A DNA stretch of 64,000 bases. Source: Chamaecrista fasciculata. Lineage: Eukaryota > Streptophyta > Magnoliopsida > Fabales > Fabaceae. Under the pieces are notes generated by a model. It was not told the origin of the DNA. It was given only the letters and a program-made list of their open reading frames with translations, and ran no database searches. The stretch covers positions 1-64,000 of the forward strand of contig QANZ01015445.1 of NCBI GenBank assembly GCA_003254925.1, written 5' to 3'. Positions 10,216 to 23,005 of this stretch are shown piece after piece; position 1 is the stretch's first letter, and each line of letters opens with the position of its first letter. The position numbers were made by a program, and so were the translations under genes.

Positions 10216-11050
10216 ATTCCATTTTCAATATAACCATTGTATTATATATTCTTCTGTAATGTCGTTGCTTGAATTTTCAATCTGGTCCTCTAGCTTTTTT
10301 AATATCTGCAACTCCTCCCTACTCCTTTTTTCTTGTTTTTTTTTTCTTTTCTTAGTTAAATAAACTCAGATCTGGTCTAGTTATCCTTGTTTGGTCGTGA
10401 TTTTCTCAGATCTGGTTGTTTCTCCCTTGTGTGGTGTGTTCCCCCTTTTGTAGTGGTGTTTTGTTTTCCCCTAGTGGTGGTTTTATTTCTCTTTTCAAAT
10501 CTGGCCTAGCCCCATGTTGGTGGCTTTTTGATCTTCATCTTCAGATCTAGCCCATGTGTCTTTCCTATGATGAAGTCAATGGTATGTACGATTGGAATGG
10601 TGATTTCATTTCTGACCAACAGTAAGCATGATTGTAAACTTCTTGTTGACAGAACATTTGGCGATGATTTTCATCCTGAGGACATCTTCCTTATAGGATC
10701 AGTTTATGCGCTCATCTTCGCTCATAGTTCAACAATGTTTATGTTTTATGTTTAATTTTTTCTTCAGTTTTGAAGTTTCTGAACAATTGTAAGTGTCCTT
10801 GGCTTTGATTTAATATAATTTACTGGATATTTATAAAAAAAAAAGTGAATTATCATTTTACTTCTTTAAAGCAACAAATGACCAAACTTTCCACTAAGAT
10901 TGAATCATTCAAGTTTACAAAAAATACTAAACTCATATGTTGCAAAAAAATTTAGAGAAGGAGCTCTTATTTTGAAGATAATGTAATATATAATTGTAAA
11001 AAATGTCTAACTCACCCCAAAAGAGTTCTTAAAGAGAGAGGGTTGCCTCA
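10216..11050. other. Downstream region, possible LINE 3' end
   Basis: Repeated CAGATCTGG-type words occur between 10360 and 10560. The block ends in an A-run at about 10831-10841, which resembles the 3' untranslated end of a 5'-truncated LINE on the plus strand. No RT-coding part is present, so the call is weak. The first part contains the 3' UTR of the methyltransferase. Confidence 0.3.
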
Positions 11051-13160
11051 GTTTTTTTTTTTTTTTTTTTTTTTNTTTTGATAAGTAGGAAATTCATTCA
11101 AAGACAATCAAAACATACAAAGAGAAGTATTTGCAGTTTTTAATCAGGGGAAAATAACATGGTGTAAGGAAATAGAATTGTCAAGAATAAGATTCACAAC
11201 AATTTTTGAATCAGTTTCCATAATAATATGAGTAATTCTGAGATAAAGAGCTAGTTTTAGCCCTTCCTGAATGCTCCATAACTATGCTTTAACAATACAG
11301 CCTTCACCTATGTAAGAAGAAAAGCCAGACTTCCAAATTCCATTAGAATCACGAATAATACCACCAATGCCCAAACAGTTATTTCTTGTTGATCCATCAC
11401 AGTTAAGCTTTAAGAAAGGGGGAGGAAGTTTATGCAACAAGACAGGGATGGCATGAATAATAGTGGGGGTGGGAGGTGTAGAACAAACGAAAGAGGAATT
11501 CAGTACATTCAGCTAGAGAACTGTTGAGAATGTAGTTGGAATTAAGAGGTTTGTTGTTGAAAATGAAGTTATTTCTAGCTTTCCAGATATTTTTTAGAAG
11601 GAAGGGAGAGAAAGAAGCCCACGATATATTGTATCTATATTTCTTTTTGTGGCTACTATGAAATTTAAGCCATATAGAGGAAAGTTCAGATGGCAATTTA
11701 TATTAAAAGGGCTAAGAGAAATCCAGATAGGGTGAATAACAGGGCAATGTCTAAAATTATGGTCAATTTCTTCATTATCATTCTTGCATAAATCACAGAT
11801 AGGATTGGCAATACAGAGTTTATTAAAGATATTTTGTTTGGTGGGTAAAGCATTGTTAAGGAGGCGCCAAAACATAATTTGAATTCTAGGAGGAAGGTTT
11901 TGTTTCCAAACCCAGATTTGATCCGAGGGTGGGTCATTTTTAAAGACGCTTATATATGCAGAGGAGGTGTTAAAAATACCATTATTTGAGAAGGTCCAAG
12001 TAATGGTGTCCTGGTTATTAGGGGAGAGATGGAGAGTCGTACAAGTGACTAAAGAGCTGATAGTGGTAGGAAAATCAAAAGAGAGATTTGAGATATCAAT
12101 AGAATTTGAATGATTGATAAGAGTGAAAATGCATGGTGATAGAATCTTCATTATTTTTTAGAGGGCCAGAAATTAAGTTCCTAATTGGACCAATATCTAA
12201 CTAAGGATCAGACCAAAAGTTGATATTATTACCATTTCCAATAGTCCAGGAGATACCATAATTAATTAAAGAGAGATCCTTATCAATACTGCGTCTAATA
12301 AAAGAAGGATTATAAGCTTTTTTGTTAAGATTATTTCCATATTTAGTTCTTGAAACAATAGAATAGAGGTTATGTTTTTTAATAAGAAGATTCCACTTTA
12401 ATTTTTGCATAAAGGTGGCATTAACAAGACTTGATTTTCTAATACCTAAACCACCAACAGATTTAGGTTTTGCTATAACATCCCAATTAACATGATGGAG
12501 TTTTTTAGTGCTACTGACATGTCCCCATAGGAAGTTTCAGTTTATGGAATCATTTTTTTGAAGAATGTAGCTAGGGAGGGCAAAGGACTGCACTGCATGA
12601 GAAGGAAGTGAGGTGAGAGTGGAGTTAATAAGTTGGACTCAGCCAGCCATAGAAAGGGAGTTGCATTTCCAGCCTTGAAGCTTAGAGTACAAGTTATCAA
12701 TAATAAAATTGAAGTCAGAATTTCTGTAAGTGGCTTTAAGGAGGAGTCCAAAATAGTTGCCTAAGTTACTATAGTAGACTTTATGGAGAAAGTGTCTTCA
12801 ATAATTCTTTTTATATAAGCGGGAACACTCTTAGAAAACCAAAGTTTAGACTTATCATGATTTATAGAGAGGTTAGTGAAATCAGAGAAGATTTTAAACA
12901 ATGATTTATAGAATTTAAACTTTTTTTGTTAGCTTTGGCAACTAAGAGAATATCATCTGGGAAAAAAAGATGGGAAACATGTATGCTAGAGTTTGAATTT
13001 TTGAGAGAAAAGGGAGTCCAGATTTTTTGAGAGACCTCTATTAGGATTAAATGGTTTAAGAACTCCATACCAAGAATGAAAAGATAGGGGGAAATGGGAT
13101 CCCCTTGCCAAATACCTTGTTGGGGTTTAAAGCTAAAAGCTTTTTTACCATTTACAATAG
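11051..13160 (-). mobile_element. Degenerate L1-type LINE, 5' truncated
   Basis: A T-run at 11051-11090, interrupted by one N, marks the poly(A) tail of a minus-strand LINE. Reading leftward from 13160: a piece with QQGIWQGDPISPYLFIL (about 13070-13140), an active-site segment FPDD in place of YADD (about 12950), a C-terminal RT part with ISWTIGNGNNINFW (about 12210-12260), a zinc-binding reverse-transcriptase-associated segment with CDLCKN and HNFRHCP (about 11740-11810), and an RNase H start with CDGSTRNN (about 11370-11400). Several frameshifts and stops separate these pieces. The endonuclease part is absent. This is a dead copy. Confidence 0.85.
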
Positions 13161-14839
13161 GAGTGTATAATGGAAGGAGTTAAAAATAAAGAAAAGCAAA
13201 GATATATATTCATTAATGAGGAAAATAAGGCCCTTTAACCAAGCAATGTGAAACTTTAACAATAATACCGGTGACTGACAGATGATTGACCATACCAAAT
13301 TTAGTTTAAATGACTGATAAACAATGTATTGTATGTATTGATTAAATGAGGAAGATACAATCAAAGGATTAATGAATTTCGTATTTTATCAAAAAAAAAA
13401 GATTATATAGAGAAGTCTCCAAGCTAGAGACTGAACTGCATAACAGAAACAATTCGGACAACTAACTCACACGTTAGCATAACCAATTACAGCTGTACAA
13501 ACTATACCTTCACACTCAAATAGTTCATAATTATATATTATCATATATTTATAATACAATATGCAAAAGTGATAAAGAAAGGTGAAGCATCACCTAAAAG
13601 ATGAAAGCCACAAATAAATACTCTAAAAAGCAACAATAGTATTTGTATGCAGAGGAAAGCAGAATTTGTCATACTCATGCACTTCTCGCAAATAGCAGAA
13701 TTGAACTAGACTGACTATAAGAAACATAAGAGGAAGAAAGAGAGAATGAAGGGTGATAATGATTCATGGGTTACCAAAACAAACTCATTATGTTGTGAAA
13801 AGAGCATAACTGAAGTATAATTCTATGTTCTCCGGACATAAAGACAGAATATGAATAACAAGAATAATATAGAACTAAAAAACATTATCTCTAAGGCTTT
13901 GGCCACTACTGCAACAGGTGCTTAACTCAGTGATTCCCCTTATGATTAAAATGTTAATTTCATCTCTCAGGTTTTTTCGTCTCCACCTGAAACATGGATA
14001 ATAACTTGTTGAAAATTTACTTAAGGTTATGTTTCTTTTGAATTTTGATACTTAGTTTCATTTTTAATAGAGAGAGAAGTTTCTCACAAATTACCTTATA
14101 AACTAGCCTCACCAATAAAGATTTTGCATTTACACTTCACCAAATTCCATTCAAAATGCAACATATGTATGTTTACATGCCTCTGACATAAATATATATG
14201 TACGAATGCAGTTCACAAAGCCAGAACATAAAACAACATAGAGCAAACATAATAACAACTAAACATGACTTGCTTTCATGCTACATCAAACTTTAATTTC
14301 ATGCCATCTTTCATGAATATGTTTGGTGAGATTGTACTCAACACAAGTAATTATAATTAAAGAGTTGGGGATCACAAAGTTCAACATCCATAGCATTCAC
14401 ATAGCATTCACGGAAGTTAAGAAGACACAGAAATTTTAGATATATATATATATATATATAAAGTAATAGTGCTTACTGGTTTTCTACATATATGAAAAGC
14501 ATATTTCAAAGCTTAGCAACAAGAAGTCAAATTGATGACTGTCCTAGTCCAACAGATTAATCACATCTTCCAAAACTTAGCAGAACTAAAATTCTCCTCT
14601 TCATCATATTGATGTAACTAACAACACTTACTAGACTGATAACAAAAAAACAAAAGATTAATTATGCAGATATGAAACTTGATATAAATTGTTCAAAACA
14701 ATATTGCTCAAGTCAAAAGTGTAAAAAATGGGGTAAATAATTTTGATAATGCTAGAAATAAGTAAATAGTATGATCAATGATAATCCTATCCTATCCTAT
14801 CATATATCATACGACATTGAAGGTGCTCTGCCAGTAATA
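13161..14839. other. Unassigned AT-rich DNA
   Basis: No coding region, RNA gene or clear element seen. A (TA)n microsatellite lies near 14441-14460. Confidence 0.4.
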
Positions 14840-15410
14840 CACTACAAGAAAAACACGTTTTAGTGGCGACCACAAGTCGCCACCAAAAGCCTGATTCTCG
14901 CCACAAAAAATGTTTTAGTGGCAACCTTAGAGTCGTCAACAAGTCGCCGCAAGAAGTGCTGTCACTGAAAGTATTAGTGGCGACTTTTTTGCTCGCCACA
15001 TAAGATACACTTTTAGTGACAACCAATACCGCCACAAATGGATGTTAGGTTGCCACTGAAGCATAGCACAAGGACGAAAAAAATAAGGTTTTTGTGGCGA
15101 CTTTGTTTTGCCAGTGATATGCTTTTAGTGACAACTCCTTTGATCGCCACATATAATACTTTTTGTGGCGACTTTTGTTGCCACAGAAGTAACGCACTAC
15201 GACAAAAAATAAGGTTTTTGTGGCGACTTTTTGTTGCCACTGATATATGTTTAGTGACAACTAATTTGGTCGCCACATATAATACTAGTAGTGGCAACTT
15301 TAATTGCCACTTAATGTCACTTTCAAAATAAACCAAAATCTTTTGTGGCAATAATTGTTGCCACTGAAAGTGCCTTTAGTGGCATTTTTTTTAACTTGTC
15401 ACAAATAATA
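14840..15410 (+). mobile_element. CACTA transposon terminus with subterminal repeats
   Basis: The block begins CACTACAAGAAAA, the diagnostic end of plant CACTA (En/Spm) elements. It then carries about ten copies of AGTGGCGAC-type words and their complements (GTCGCCAC), spaced irregularly to about 15400. These match the subterminal repeats that bind the transposase in this superfamily. No opposite end was found; it may lie in the gap at 18450 or be lost. No transposase is recognisable. Confidence 0.75.
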
Positions 15411-18400
15411 ATTTTAAAATCTTTTTAATTGAATTCAAAATTGCAAGAGATTATAAACAAATAATAAATACATATATAATGTTATTAATAGAATTCACAA
15501 ATATTTATTAGCACCAATAGTACTTGTACTAATAAGGTCCTAAGAAAGTATATACAAGGCTTGATAACATGATTCAAAACAAAGCCTAATGCACATATGG
15601 CTTGGTCACATTGTTCAAAACAAAGCCTATGAACATATGGCTTAGTTACATAGTTCAAAACAAGCCTAATTCACATAAGGCATAGTCACATTGTTCAAAA
15701 CATGCCTAATTCACTTATAGCTCATAAGTCTAGGTACTAACTATAGAATAGACAAAATATTAGAGACCACAAATGATCTAGTTTCTTCACACATTGAAAA
15801 TTCTTCAAGTTTGTCTTTGACTTCCTCCTTTCTCCTTGACAATTGAGTTATCAATGGCATTGCTTCCACTTTGTCCCTATAAGTAATAATTTAAAGTTAT
15901 ATAAAGGAAAAAAAAAAAAGAAAGCATAATCTTAATATGAGCCTAAAAAATCAATATAACATCAACACAATTATAAAATTTTTAAATTAGACACTCAAAT
16001 CAGTTGCTAGTTCTTGTTAACATATATATACTGCATGCAATTAGTGTAAAAAAAAACTGTAATTAATACCAAAATTCATGTGGAATATTTGGCAAAAAGA
16101 ACGAGAAGAAGTAAAATCAGTGGCTATAGTTCTTGTTAACAACACACTGCTTGCAATTAGTGTCACTGACAAAGTGCAATTAAGACCAAAATACATGTGA
16201 ATTTGGCAAAAAGAGAAAAAGAAGTAAAATTAATTGAGAGTAATAACATCTTAGGAGTGACAATAGATAGATGATGGAAAAACGAAGAAAACAGATTGTT
16301 TGCTGCTGCATCATCATCATTATGCATATATCCTAATTCACAAACAGAACACTTAACCAACATTTCAAAGTAATATAACCTAGAACTAGATAATTGGCTT
16401 GATGGGAAGCCAATCATTACCTAATATTCACTCATACAAAATACATTAAATAAATAAATAAATAACAGGGAATTTATTTAAATCCATTTCATGTATTCTC
16501 CCATTCAAGAAAGTAGATAGACAAGAAAGTAAATCACCAAAAGAAACCATGCTAACATGTGCCAAAGCAAGCTAACGGTTGGGACTCAGGACACAATCCA
16601 AAAAATATAGAAACTAGAGAGGAGTAGTAGGTATCTAGTTTTATATGAAAAGATGGAATGTACCTTTAATTTCCAGTTAGTCTAGGCAGTTTTATGAGTC
16701 AAATAATGCATATATAAGACAATAACAAATCACCACTACTGTAAAGGTTTGCGATACAGTTAGTCTAGGCAGTTTTATAAATAAATAAGAAAATAAGGAT
16801 TGCTACCTAATTTATTGGAACAAGGTAAAGGACAAAACCTCTATTTCAATGACACATCAAGATTGACAAGAAAAGTAGGGGCCAGTTTCTAAGGCTATAT
16901 GGATTTTGCTACAAGGTAAAAATTCATTTATGATGAAATCCTTATACCAATCTATTGAAATCTTCATGCAGCAAATAAGATAATTGCCTTCTTCACCATT
17001 AGAACTAAGGTAACAAGGTACAACATGACACATTCAAGCAGCCCTTGCACAATTAATATGCCTCACTCTCTTAACGCAAAGGTTTTAAATCTAGACTCGA
17101 TCTAAACCCCCAACCCCCCCCCCCCCCCCCNCCCCCCCCCAAATTAATTTCCTTCTCCAATGTACAATATTCATGCCAAACTATGGCACCCAAATTTAGA
17201 GATTGGGAGATAATAGAGAAAGATATGCAGTAGAGGTAAAATAAGAACGAGATAGCTAAGCAGTAAGCATTAAGTTTCAGAAGAAAAATCAATCTATCCA
17301 GTTTGAAAGACACACTTATTTAGCCCAATTTTATATCTTAATTTTACACAGTCTAATCACCCAAAAACTGAGTAACGACAGTAACCTAACAAAATTGTAC
17401 TCAAAATTCAAAAAGGTGTCAGACATAGTTGCAACTGTCAAGAACCTAAAGATTGAAAAGATTACAACAACAATATCAGTTTCAGCCTCTTCAACATTTT
17501 CATAATTTCCAAACAGTAAAAGGCTAGATCCTACATATATAGAGGAATGATATAGGCAAGATTTGGTGCACACAAAAACAGAACCCGCTTCAACTCTAAC
17601 TAAATTGGCTAATAACACTATAACCGCACACATAACAACAACAGTAGGAAATTAATAATTACTTAGTAATGAAAAAGAGAGAGCATCCAATGTCCAATAT
17701 TCTCAATGACCAATATTCATACTTTAAGGTAAAAAGACCATAAAGTGTTCCGAGAAACATACAGCCATAACAGTCACTACGGATGAAACGAAGATGAAAC
17801 ACACAGTTGATAGTCTTAAAGCGTACCAATTTCTTAAGATTTTGAGCAAACCCTAACGCGAAGATGAAACGAAGATGAAACGTGAAAGTGGCAAACACTA
17901 ACGCGAGGAAGCAGGGGAGTGAAAGTAATGGCGGTGTCGGAGCAAGAATCGAAGTCGTCGAAGCGGAGAAATTGGGCAAGAAGTTCTGTCGATTGGTGTC
18001 AATTTCGGAGAAGCGGTGTGTAATTGGGCTTTAGGGATGCAAATTGTAAACTGAGGAGTAATTTGGCGGTAGGGTTTTCAACTTTTCATATTGGCGCTAT
18101 AAATTTTGGCTTTAGTTTTTTTTTTAATTTTAAAAAAATGAGTAAATTCAAAATTTGGTCAGTGAAAATTACAAAATTGACAACTCAGTCCGTAGATGAT
18201 CTTAAGATTTAGTCCTTAAAAGATTAAAACACTATATTAATTAGTCCATAAAAAGGGATAAAGGAATAATTACTAATTTATTTGTATTCAAAGTATGTTA
18301 TTTTGTCTATTTTAAAGGGATAATTACTAATTTATTTGTATTCAAATCATGATTTTATCTCAATAGATTTTAATTATTTGATTTTTCCATTTATCCTAAG

Positions 18401-18449
18401 TTTAAATTTTAAAATATGATATCTTATGTTTAAATTTGATATTTTATGA
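15411..18449. other. Unassigned DNA, possibly the interior of the CACTA element
   Basis: Three kilobases without a recognisable gene. GCATATGGCTTAG-like words repeat at 15580-15730 (CAAAACAAAGCCTA units), and GCTAGTTCTTGTTAACA-like words recur at 16000-16150. A poly-C run with an N lies at 17117-17140. A GC-richer patch at 17830-18020 (CGAAGATGAAAC repeats) could be old exon sequence, but no protein family was recognised. Confidence 0.35.
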
Positions 18450-18827
18450 NNNNNNNNNNNNNNNNNNNNNNNNNNNNNNNNNNNNNNNNNNNNNNNNNNN
18501 NNNNNNNNNNNNNNNNNNNNNNNNNNNNNNNNNNNNNNNNNNNNNNNNNNNNNNNNNNNNNNNNNNNNNNNNNNNNNNNNNNNNNNNNNNNNNNNNNNNN
18601 NNNNNNNNNNNNNNNNNNNNNNNNNNNNNNNNNNNNNNNNNNNNNNNNNNNNNNNNNNNNNNNNNNNNNNNNNNNNNNNNNNNNNNNNNNNNNNNNNNNN
18701 NNNNNNNNNNNNNNNNNNNNNNNNNNNNNNNNNNNNNNNNNNNNNNNNNNNNNNNNNNNNNNNNNNNNNNNNNNNNNNNNNNNNNNNNNNNNNNNNNNNN
18801 NNNNNNNNNNNNNNNNNNNNNNNNNNN
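18450..18827. other. Assembly gap (378 N)
   Basis: A run of N. The sequence right of it is a 181-bp tandem repeat, which may be why the assembly failed here. Confidence 0.99.
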
Positions 18828-19140
18828 CGTTAATTGTTACCTTGTTGGATACTTCAGTTCATGAAATTGTTTTGTTCGTTAGCTTATGACTCAATTTACC
18901 AAGAACTTCGACATTTTGTTGGTTAATTATATGATAAAACTATAAATTTATCAAAATGCTACATTTTTTGAAGTCTATATTGGTAAAATTGTTATTCATG
19001 TTTGTTTATGTTAATTGTTACCTTGTTGGATACTTTAGTTCATGAAAATTGTTTTGTTTGTTAGCTTAAGACTAATTTACCATGAACTTCGATATTTTGA
19101 TGGTAAATTATATGATAAAACTATAAATTTATAATGTTGG
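18828..19140. repeat. 181-bp tandem repeat abutting the gap
   Basis: GTTAATTGTTACCTTGTTGG begins at 18829 and again at 19010, a period of 181 bp. About 120 bp of the second unit is present, with few differences. The array touches the N gap, so its true copy number is unknown. Confidence 0.8.
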
Positions 19141-19367
19141 ATAAGGATCTTAATATATGTTGTAAAATGAATTTATGAACACTTATTTATATATCTATAT
19201 AATAGTAATTTTATTTATATTATTTATGCAATATTGTTTTTAAAAAAAAAATCTGATTTTACGATTTGATCTATATCTCTTGCCCCTCCCGATCTTGAGT
19301 AAAATCTCGATCTTGACAATACTGCACTTAAGTTGTTGCCACATAGAACGATTTATATTTTTTTAAA

Positions 19368-19545
19368 GGCTTAAGTGCGCTTTTGGTCCCCTAACTTTTT
19401 TTGTTGCAATTTTGGTCCCCTAACTTTTGAGTACGTCTCAATTTGGTCCCCTATATTTTTTATTGCTATTTTAGTCCCGTAACTTTTGAAAACGGCTCAC
19501 TGTTGGTCCCAAGTGCACTTTTTCCATCCATTATTTCACTTAAGG
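19368..19545. mobile_element. Half of a Mutator-type MITE (TGCACTTTTGGTCCC family)
   Basis: The order of TTTTGGTCCCCTAACTTTT words matches the left half of the complete element at 30982-31410, including the GTTGGTCCC centre. The right half is absent. Confidence 0.6.
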
Positions 19546-21369
19546 AGCTCTAATGTGGGATCAGATCCTCAACATTTGTTCTCTATATTTTTTGGTACAT
19601 TTTAAAAAGATAAAAGAAGAGGTAGAGAAAGAAAAGTGAGTTTCACAAAATAATAAAATAATTAATGTGTGACATCTATACTTTTTCTCTTTATTTATTC
19701 TTTTATATCTCCAAAATGTACAAAAAAAAAAAAAAGAATGCACATATCCAATTCCCTCCAATCGTGTATTTTTTTTTTTAAAAAATTTCTCTTGAGGTGC
19801 TCCAAGGCCCTTAAATGTTTTTAATTTTTTGAAAATTTTCATAAGGGATATTTAGTGAATGATCCATCAACAAAATTTGAGAGTTTCATCATAGTCTTAA
19901 ACTTTTGAGTGTTTTGGATTGTTTTGTAAATATTCGACGACCAGCCAGCCATCGCAAGCCAGCCATTCTCCTTCTCTCTCCTCTTCTCTTAGTTAGTCCT
20001 AACTTCCTCCATTTTTGCATTTTTGAGTTGAATCTTGAACCTAAAAATTTAAACTGCTATAGAAACTTGTTGCTGCTGTTTTCTAGTGCTTTGCAATGCA
20101 TTTAATCATCCTAAAACAGGGGTTCGATCATTGGTTGATTCCTATGAGTTTTTTGGTCTAATAAAACCTATGGTTAACATTTGAAATTAATTTTTGATGA
20201 AATTAAGTTCTCTTGAAATTGTTGGTTTGGGTGAGTTCAATGAACTATCATAATGAATTCTAATGCATTGAGTTGACTTTTGAATGAGTATTTTGAAACT
20301 TGATTATTATGTATGAAACTTTAAAGTTACAATTTAATCCCTAGGTATGAGATTTATGATTTAGATGAACTAAATGAAACATTTTGGAATTATAAAAAGT
20401 CTTAGACAATTTTGATGAACTAAATGGAATATTTTGGATGATTTATGCAAGCTTTACTTGAAAATAAAGAATGTGATAAACTAATGGTGATGTTTTGTTA
20501 GACTTTATGAGCAATTTGAGTTTTGTTGGTTTAGTAGCAATTAGATATTGTCTTGTTTACATTTTTGACAAAAAGTGTCATTTAATAAACTTTATGAGTT
20601 TGAAATGAGAGAATATGATTTAATTTATGAAACAATCAGCTCATTTCTAGACCTGATTTCACTCCCAATTTAATCTCGTTTGTCAATAACTCTAATTAAG
20701 CAAAAAAATGACTCTTCAAATTTAACAAGTGTAACTCTGATTTCTTCACATTCTAATAAAGGATGAGAGAGATATTACCACATCAATAGTTAGGGACTAA
20801 TTATGAAACTTACTAAAAGACCAACACGAAATTATTGAGACATAATAAGGATCAAAATAGAATAAAAAAAATATTATGGACCCCAACAGAATTTAGCTTA
20901 AATATTAGGGACCCAAATAAGATTTAGAGCCAAATAAATTGATCCGAGCTTGTATCTTTTGGTAATCAATTATATTATTCATTATCCCTCTTTTTCTTGC
21001 AAAACCAGGCTTTTCTTTGTTTTTGCCTTTTTTTTTTTTTAAATTTCCAATTAGTGAGAGGATACAGAACAGAAAATTTTGAGATATTAAGAGGTAGGAA
21101 ATATGGAAACACACATGCAAGATGTGGAAGCAATACAATAAATTCTTAACAACAAATTTGTTCCCCCCTGTAAATCCTGTGTAAACAATATTTGATTAAG
21201 CTATAATTGAGTTTTGTCCAAATTTAGCCTAATAATCTCATACTACGACAAATTTTAAGGCGTTCGAATTGTCGAGCCCATAAATATAAAGGATAAAACT
21301 TATATCAAGTTCTTTATATCTTTGTTATCAAGTTCCACCAATCACAAGTCTTGATTACATCCTCTCTCT
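19546..21369. other. Unassigned DNA
   Basis: No gene recognised. A short open stretch at 19905-20105 has no ATG context or family resemblance that I can support. Words such as GATGAACTAAATGGAA recur near 20360-20440. Confidence 0.35.
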
Positions 21370-22150
21370 TCAACCTGGCCGAGCCGAGCCAAATTTTTTC
21401 GACCTGGCCGGCCCTAGTCTAATCTTTTCGACCGGGCCGGCCTGAGCCCAATTTTTCCGACCGCGATAGCCCGAGCTGAATTTTTTTGACCGGGCTGGCC
21501 CAAGCCGATTTTCTTCGACCGGGCTGGTCCGAGCCGTATTTTTTGACCTGGCCGACCCGAGCTGAATTTTTCTGACAGGGCCAATCCAAGACAACTTTTT
21601 TCGACCGGGCCGGCCCGAGCCAAATTTTTCTGAACAGGCCAGTCCGAGATAAATTTTACCTACCGAGTCGGCCCGAGTCAAATCTTCCAACCGGGCCGGC
21701 CCGAGCAGAATTTTTCCAACAAGGCAGGCCCGAGCAGAATTTTTCCGATCAGGTCGGCCCAGACCGATTTTTCCCGACCAAGCCAACCCGAGCTAAATTT
21801 TTCCAACCAGGTCGGCCCGAGGCAAATTTTTCCAACCGGGCGGCCCGAGTCAAATTTTTCTGATCGGGCCAGTCCGAGACAAAATTTCCCGACCGAGCTG
21901 GCCCAAGTCAAATTTTCCCGACATGGCTAGCCCGAGCCCAATTTTTCCGACCAGGTCGATCTGGACCGATTTTTCCCGACTAGCCCAGCCCAAGCCAAAT
22001 TTTTCCGACCGGGCCGCCTCGAGACAATTTTTCCAACCAGGCTGGCCTGAGTCGAATTTTTCCGACAAGGCCGGTCAGAGCCGAATTTTTCCGACCGGGT
22101 TGGCCTGGGCTGATTTTTCCCGACCGGGCTGGCCCGAGCCAAATTTTTCG
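21370..22150. repeat. 29-bp GC-rich minisatellite, about 27 copies
   Basis: A tandem array with consensus close to GACCGGGCCGGCCCGAGCC followed by AAATTTTTCC. The unit is 29 bp, with occasional 28-bp copies, and adjacent copies diverge noticeably. Because 29 is not a multiple of three, each strand shows a peptide with an 87-bp (three-unit) super-period and long stop-free frames, for example 138 codons on the minus strand. These frames are a result of the repeat, not evidence of a gene. Confidence 0.9.
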
Positions 22151-22450
22151 ACGCGGGTCCAAAACAAAAAAAATAGTTTGAAGACTTAAACAAAATAATA
22201 GTTTGAGGACCAAAATGGAATAAAAAAATTTGAGGACAAAAATAAAATAAAAAATAGTTTGGGGACCAAATAAAATAAAAAATAGTTTGATGACCAAAAT
22301 AAAACAAAAAATAGTTTGAGAAACAAAAGAAACAAAGATTAGTTTGAGCACCAAAATAATCCCATAATTTAAGGACCAAAACAGAACAAAAAATAACTAG
22401 AAGACCAAAATGAAACTAACTTCATAGTTTGAAGACCATAATGACTATTT
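22151..22450. repeat. AT-rich repeats of TAGTTTGAGGACCAAAAT type
   Basis: Around eight imperfect copies of a 35-40 bp unit containing AATAGTTTGAGGACCAAAAT directly follow the GC-rich minisatellite. The same words occur near 24330-24740 and, on the other strand, at 61935-62220, so they belong to a dispersed element family. Confidence 0.6.
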
Positions 22451-23005
22451 AAATTAAAAATTGTTACAAAAAAGAAAAAGACGGATAGTTCTAAAAATCC
22501 TCTAAAATACCCCAAATTGAAATCCTCTCTCACCCTCCCTCCTCTCCTCCTTCATTATCTCTCTCCCTAAAAAGGGGGAGAGTTCTCTAATCTCCCCCCT
22601 CCCTTCTCCTTCTTCCCCAATCTCGTCAATCCAAACACACCCTCAGTGGAAGATTTCCGAAAGTCAAAGAAGAGACTTACAGAAAGAGCACAACGGGGGT
22701 TGACCTATGTCAACCACTCTCATGTTTAAGTTAATAAGAATTTTTAATAGAGTAGAATATCAATGAGTTAGAGTGAATGTGTGTTACCTTCAAGAGAAAA
22801 GCATAGAACTATATATATACCTAAATTATTGCAGAGGGGGATTCAAACGGTTATAACAGACTTAACTGTACCAACAACTTAGGAGATCCTTTATTAAGAT
22901 CCAACCCAATTTAAGCTACACTTATAACAAAAAATAAAACCCAATTTAAGCTACACATCGTGCATGTAATTAATAAGTATGTACAATCAAATATTATGTC
23001 TTAAT
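22451..23005. other. Unassigned DNA with pyrimidine-rich tract
   Basis: A CT-rich stretch at 22510-22640 and AT-rich DNA after it. AACCCAATTTAAGCTACAC occurs twice (about 22902-22920 and 22939-22957). No gene seen. Confidence 0.35.

Noticed and set aside
15038..15351. Overlapping frames of about 100 codons on both strands in the CACTA end
   Set aside because: Produced by the AGTGGCGAC/GTCGCCAC subterminal repeats; no protein family resemblance.
18436..18889. Open frames spanning the N run
   Set aside because: The translation is almost entirely unknown residues; it is a gap artefact. The same applies at 30056-30602.
21370..22068. Stop-free frames of up to 138 codons across the GC-rich array, as possible genes
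   Set aside because: They read through a 29-bp tandem repeat, exist on both strands, have no start context and match no family. They follow from base composition.
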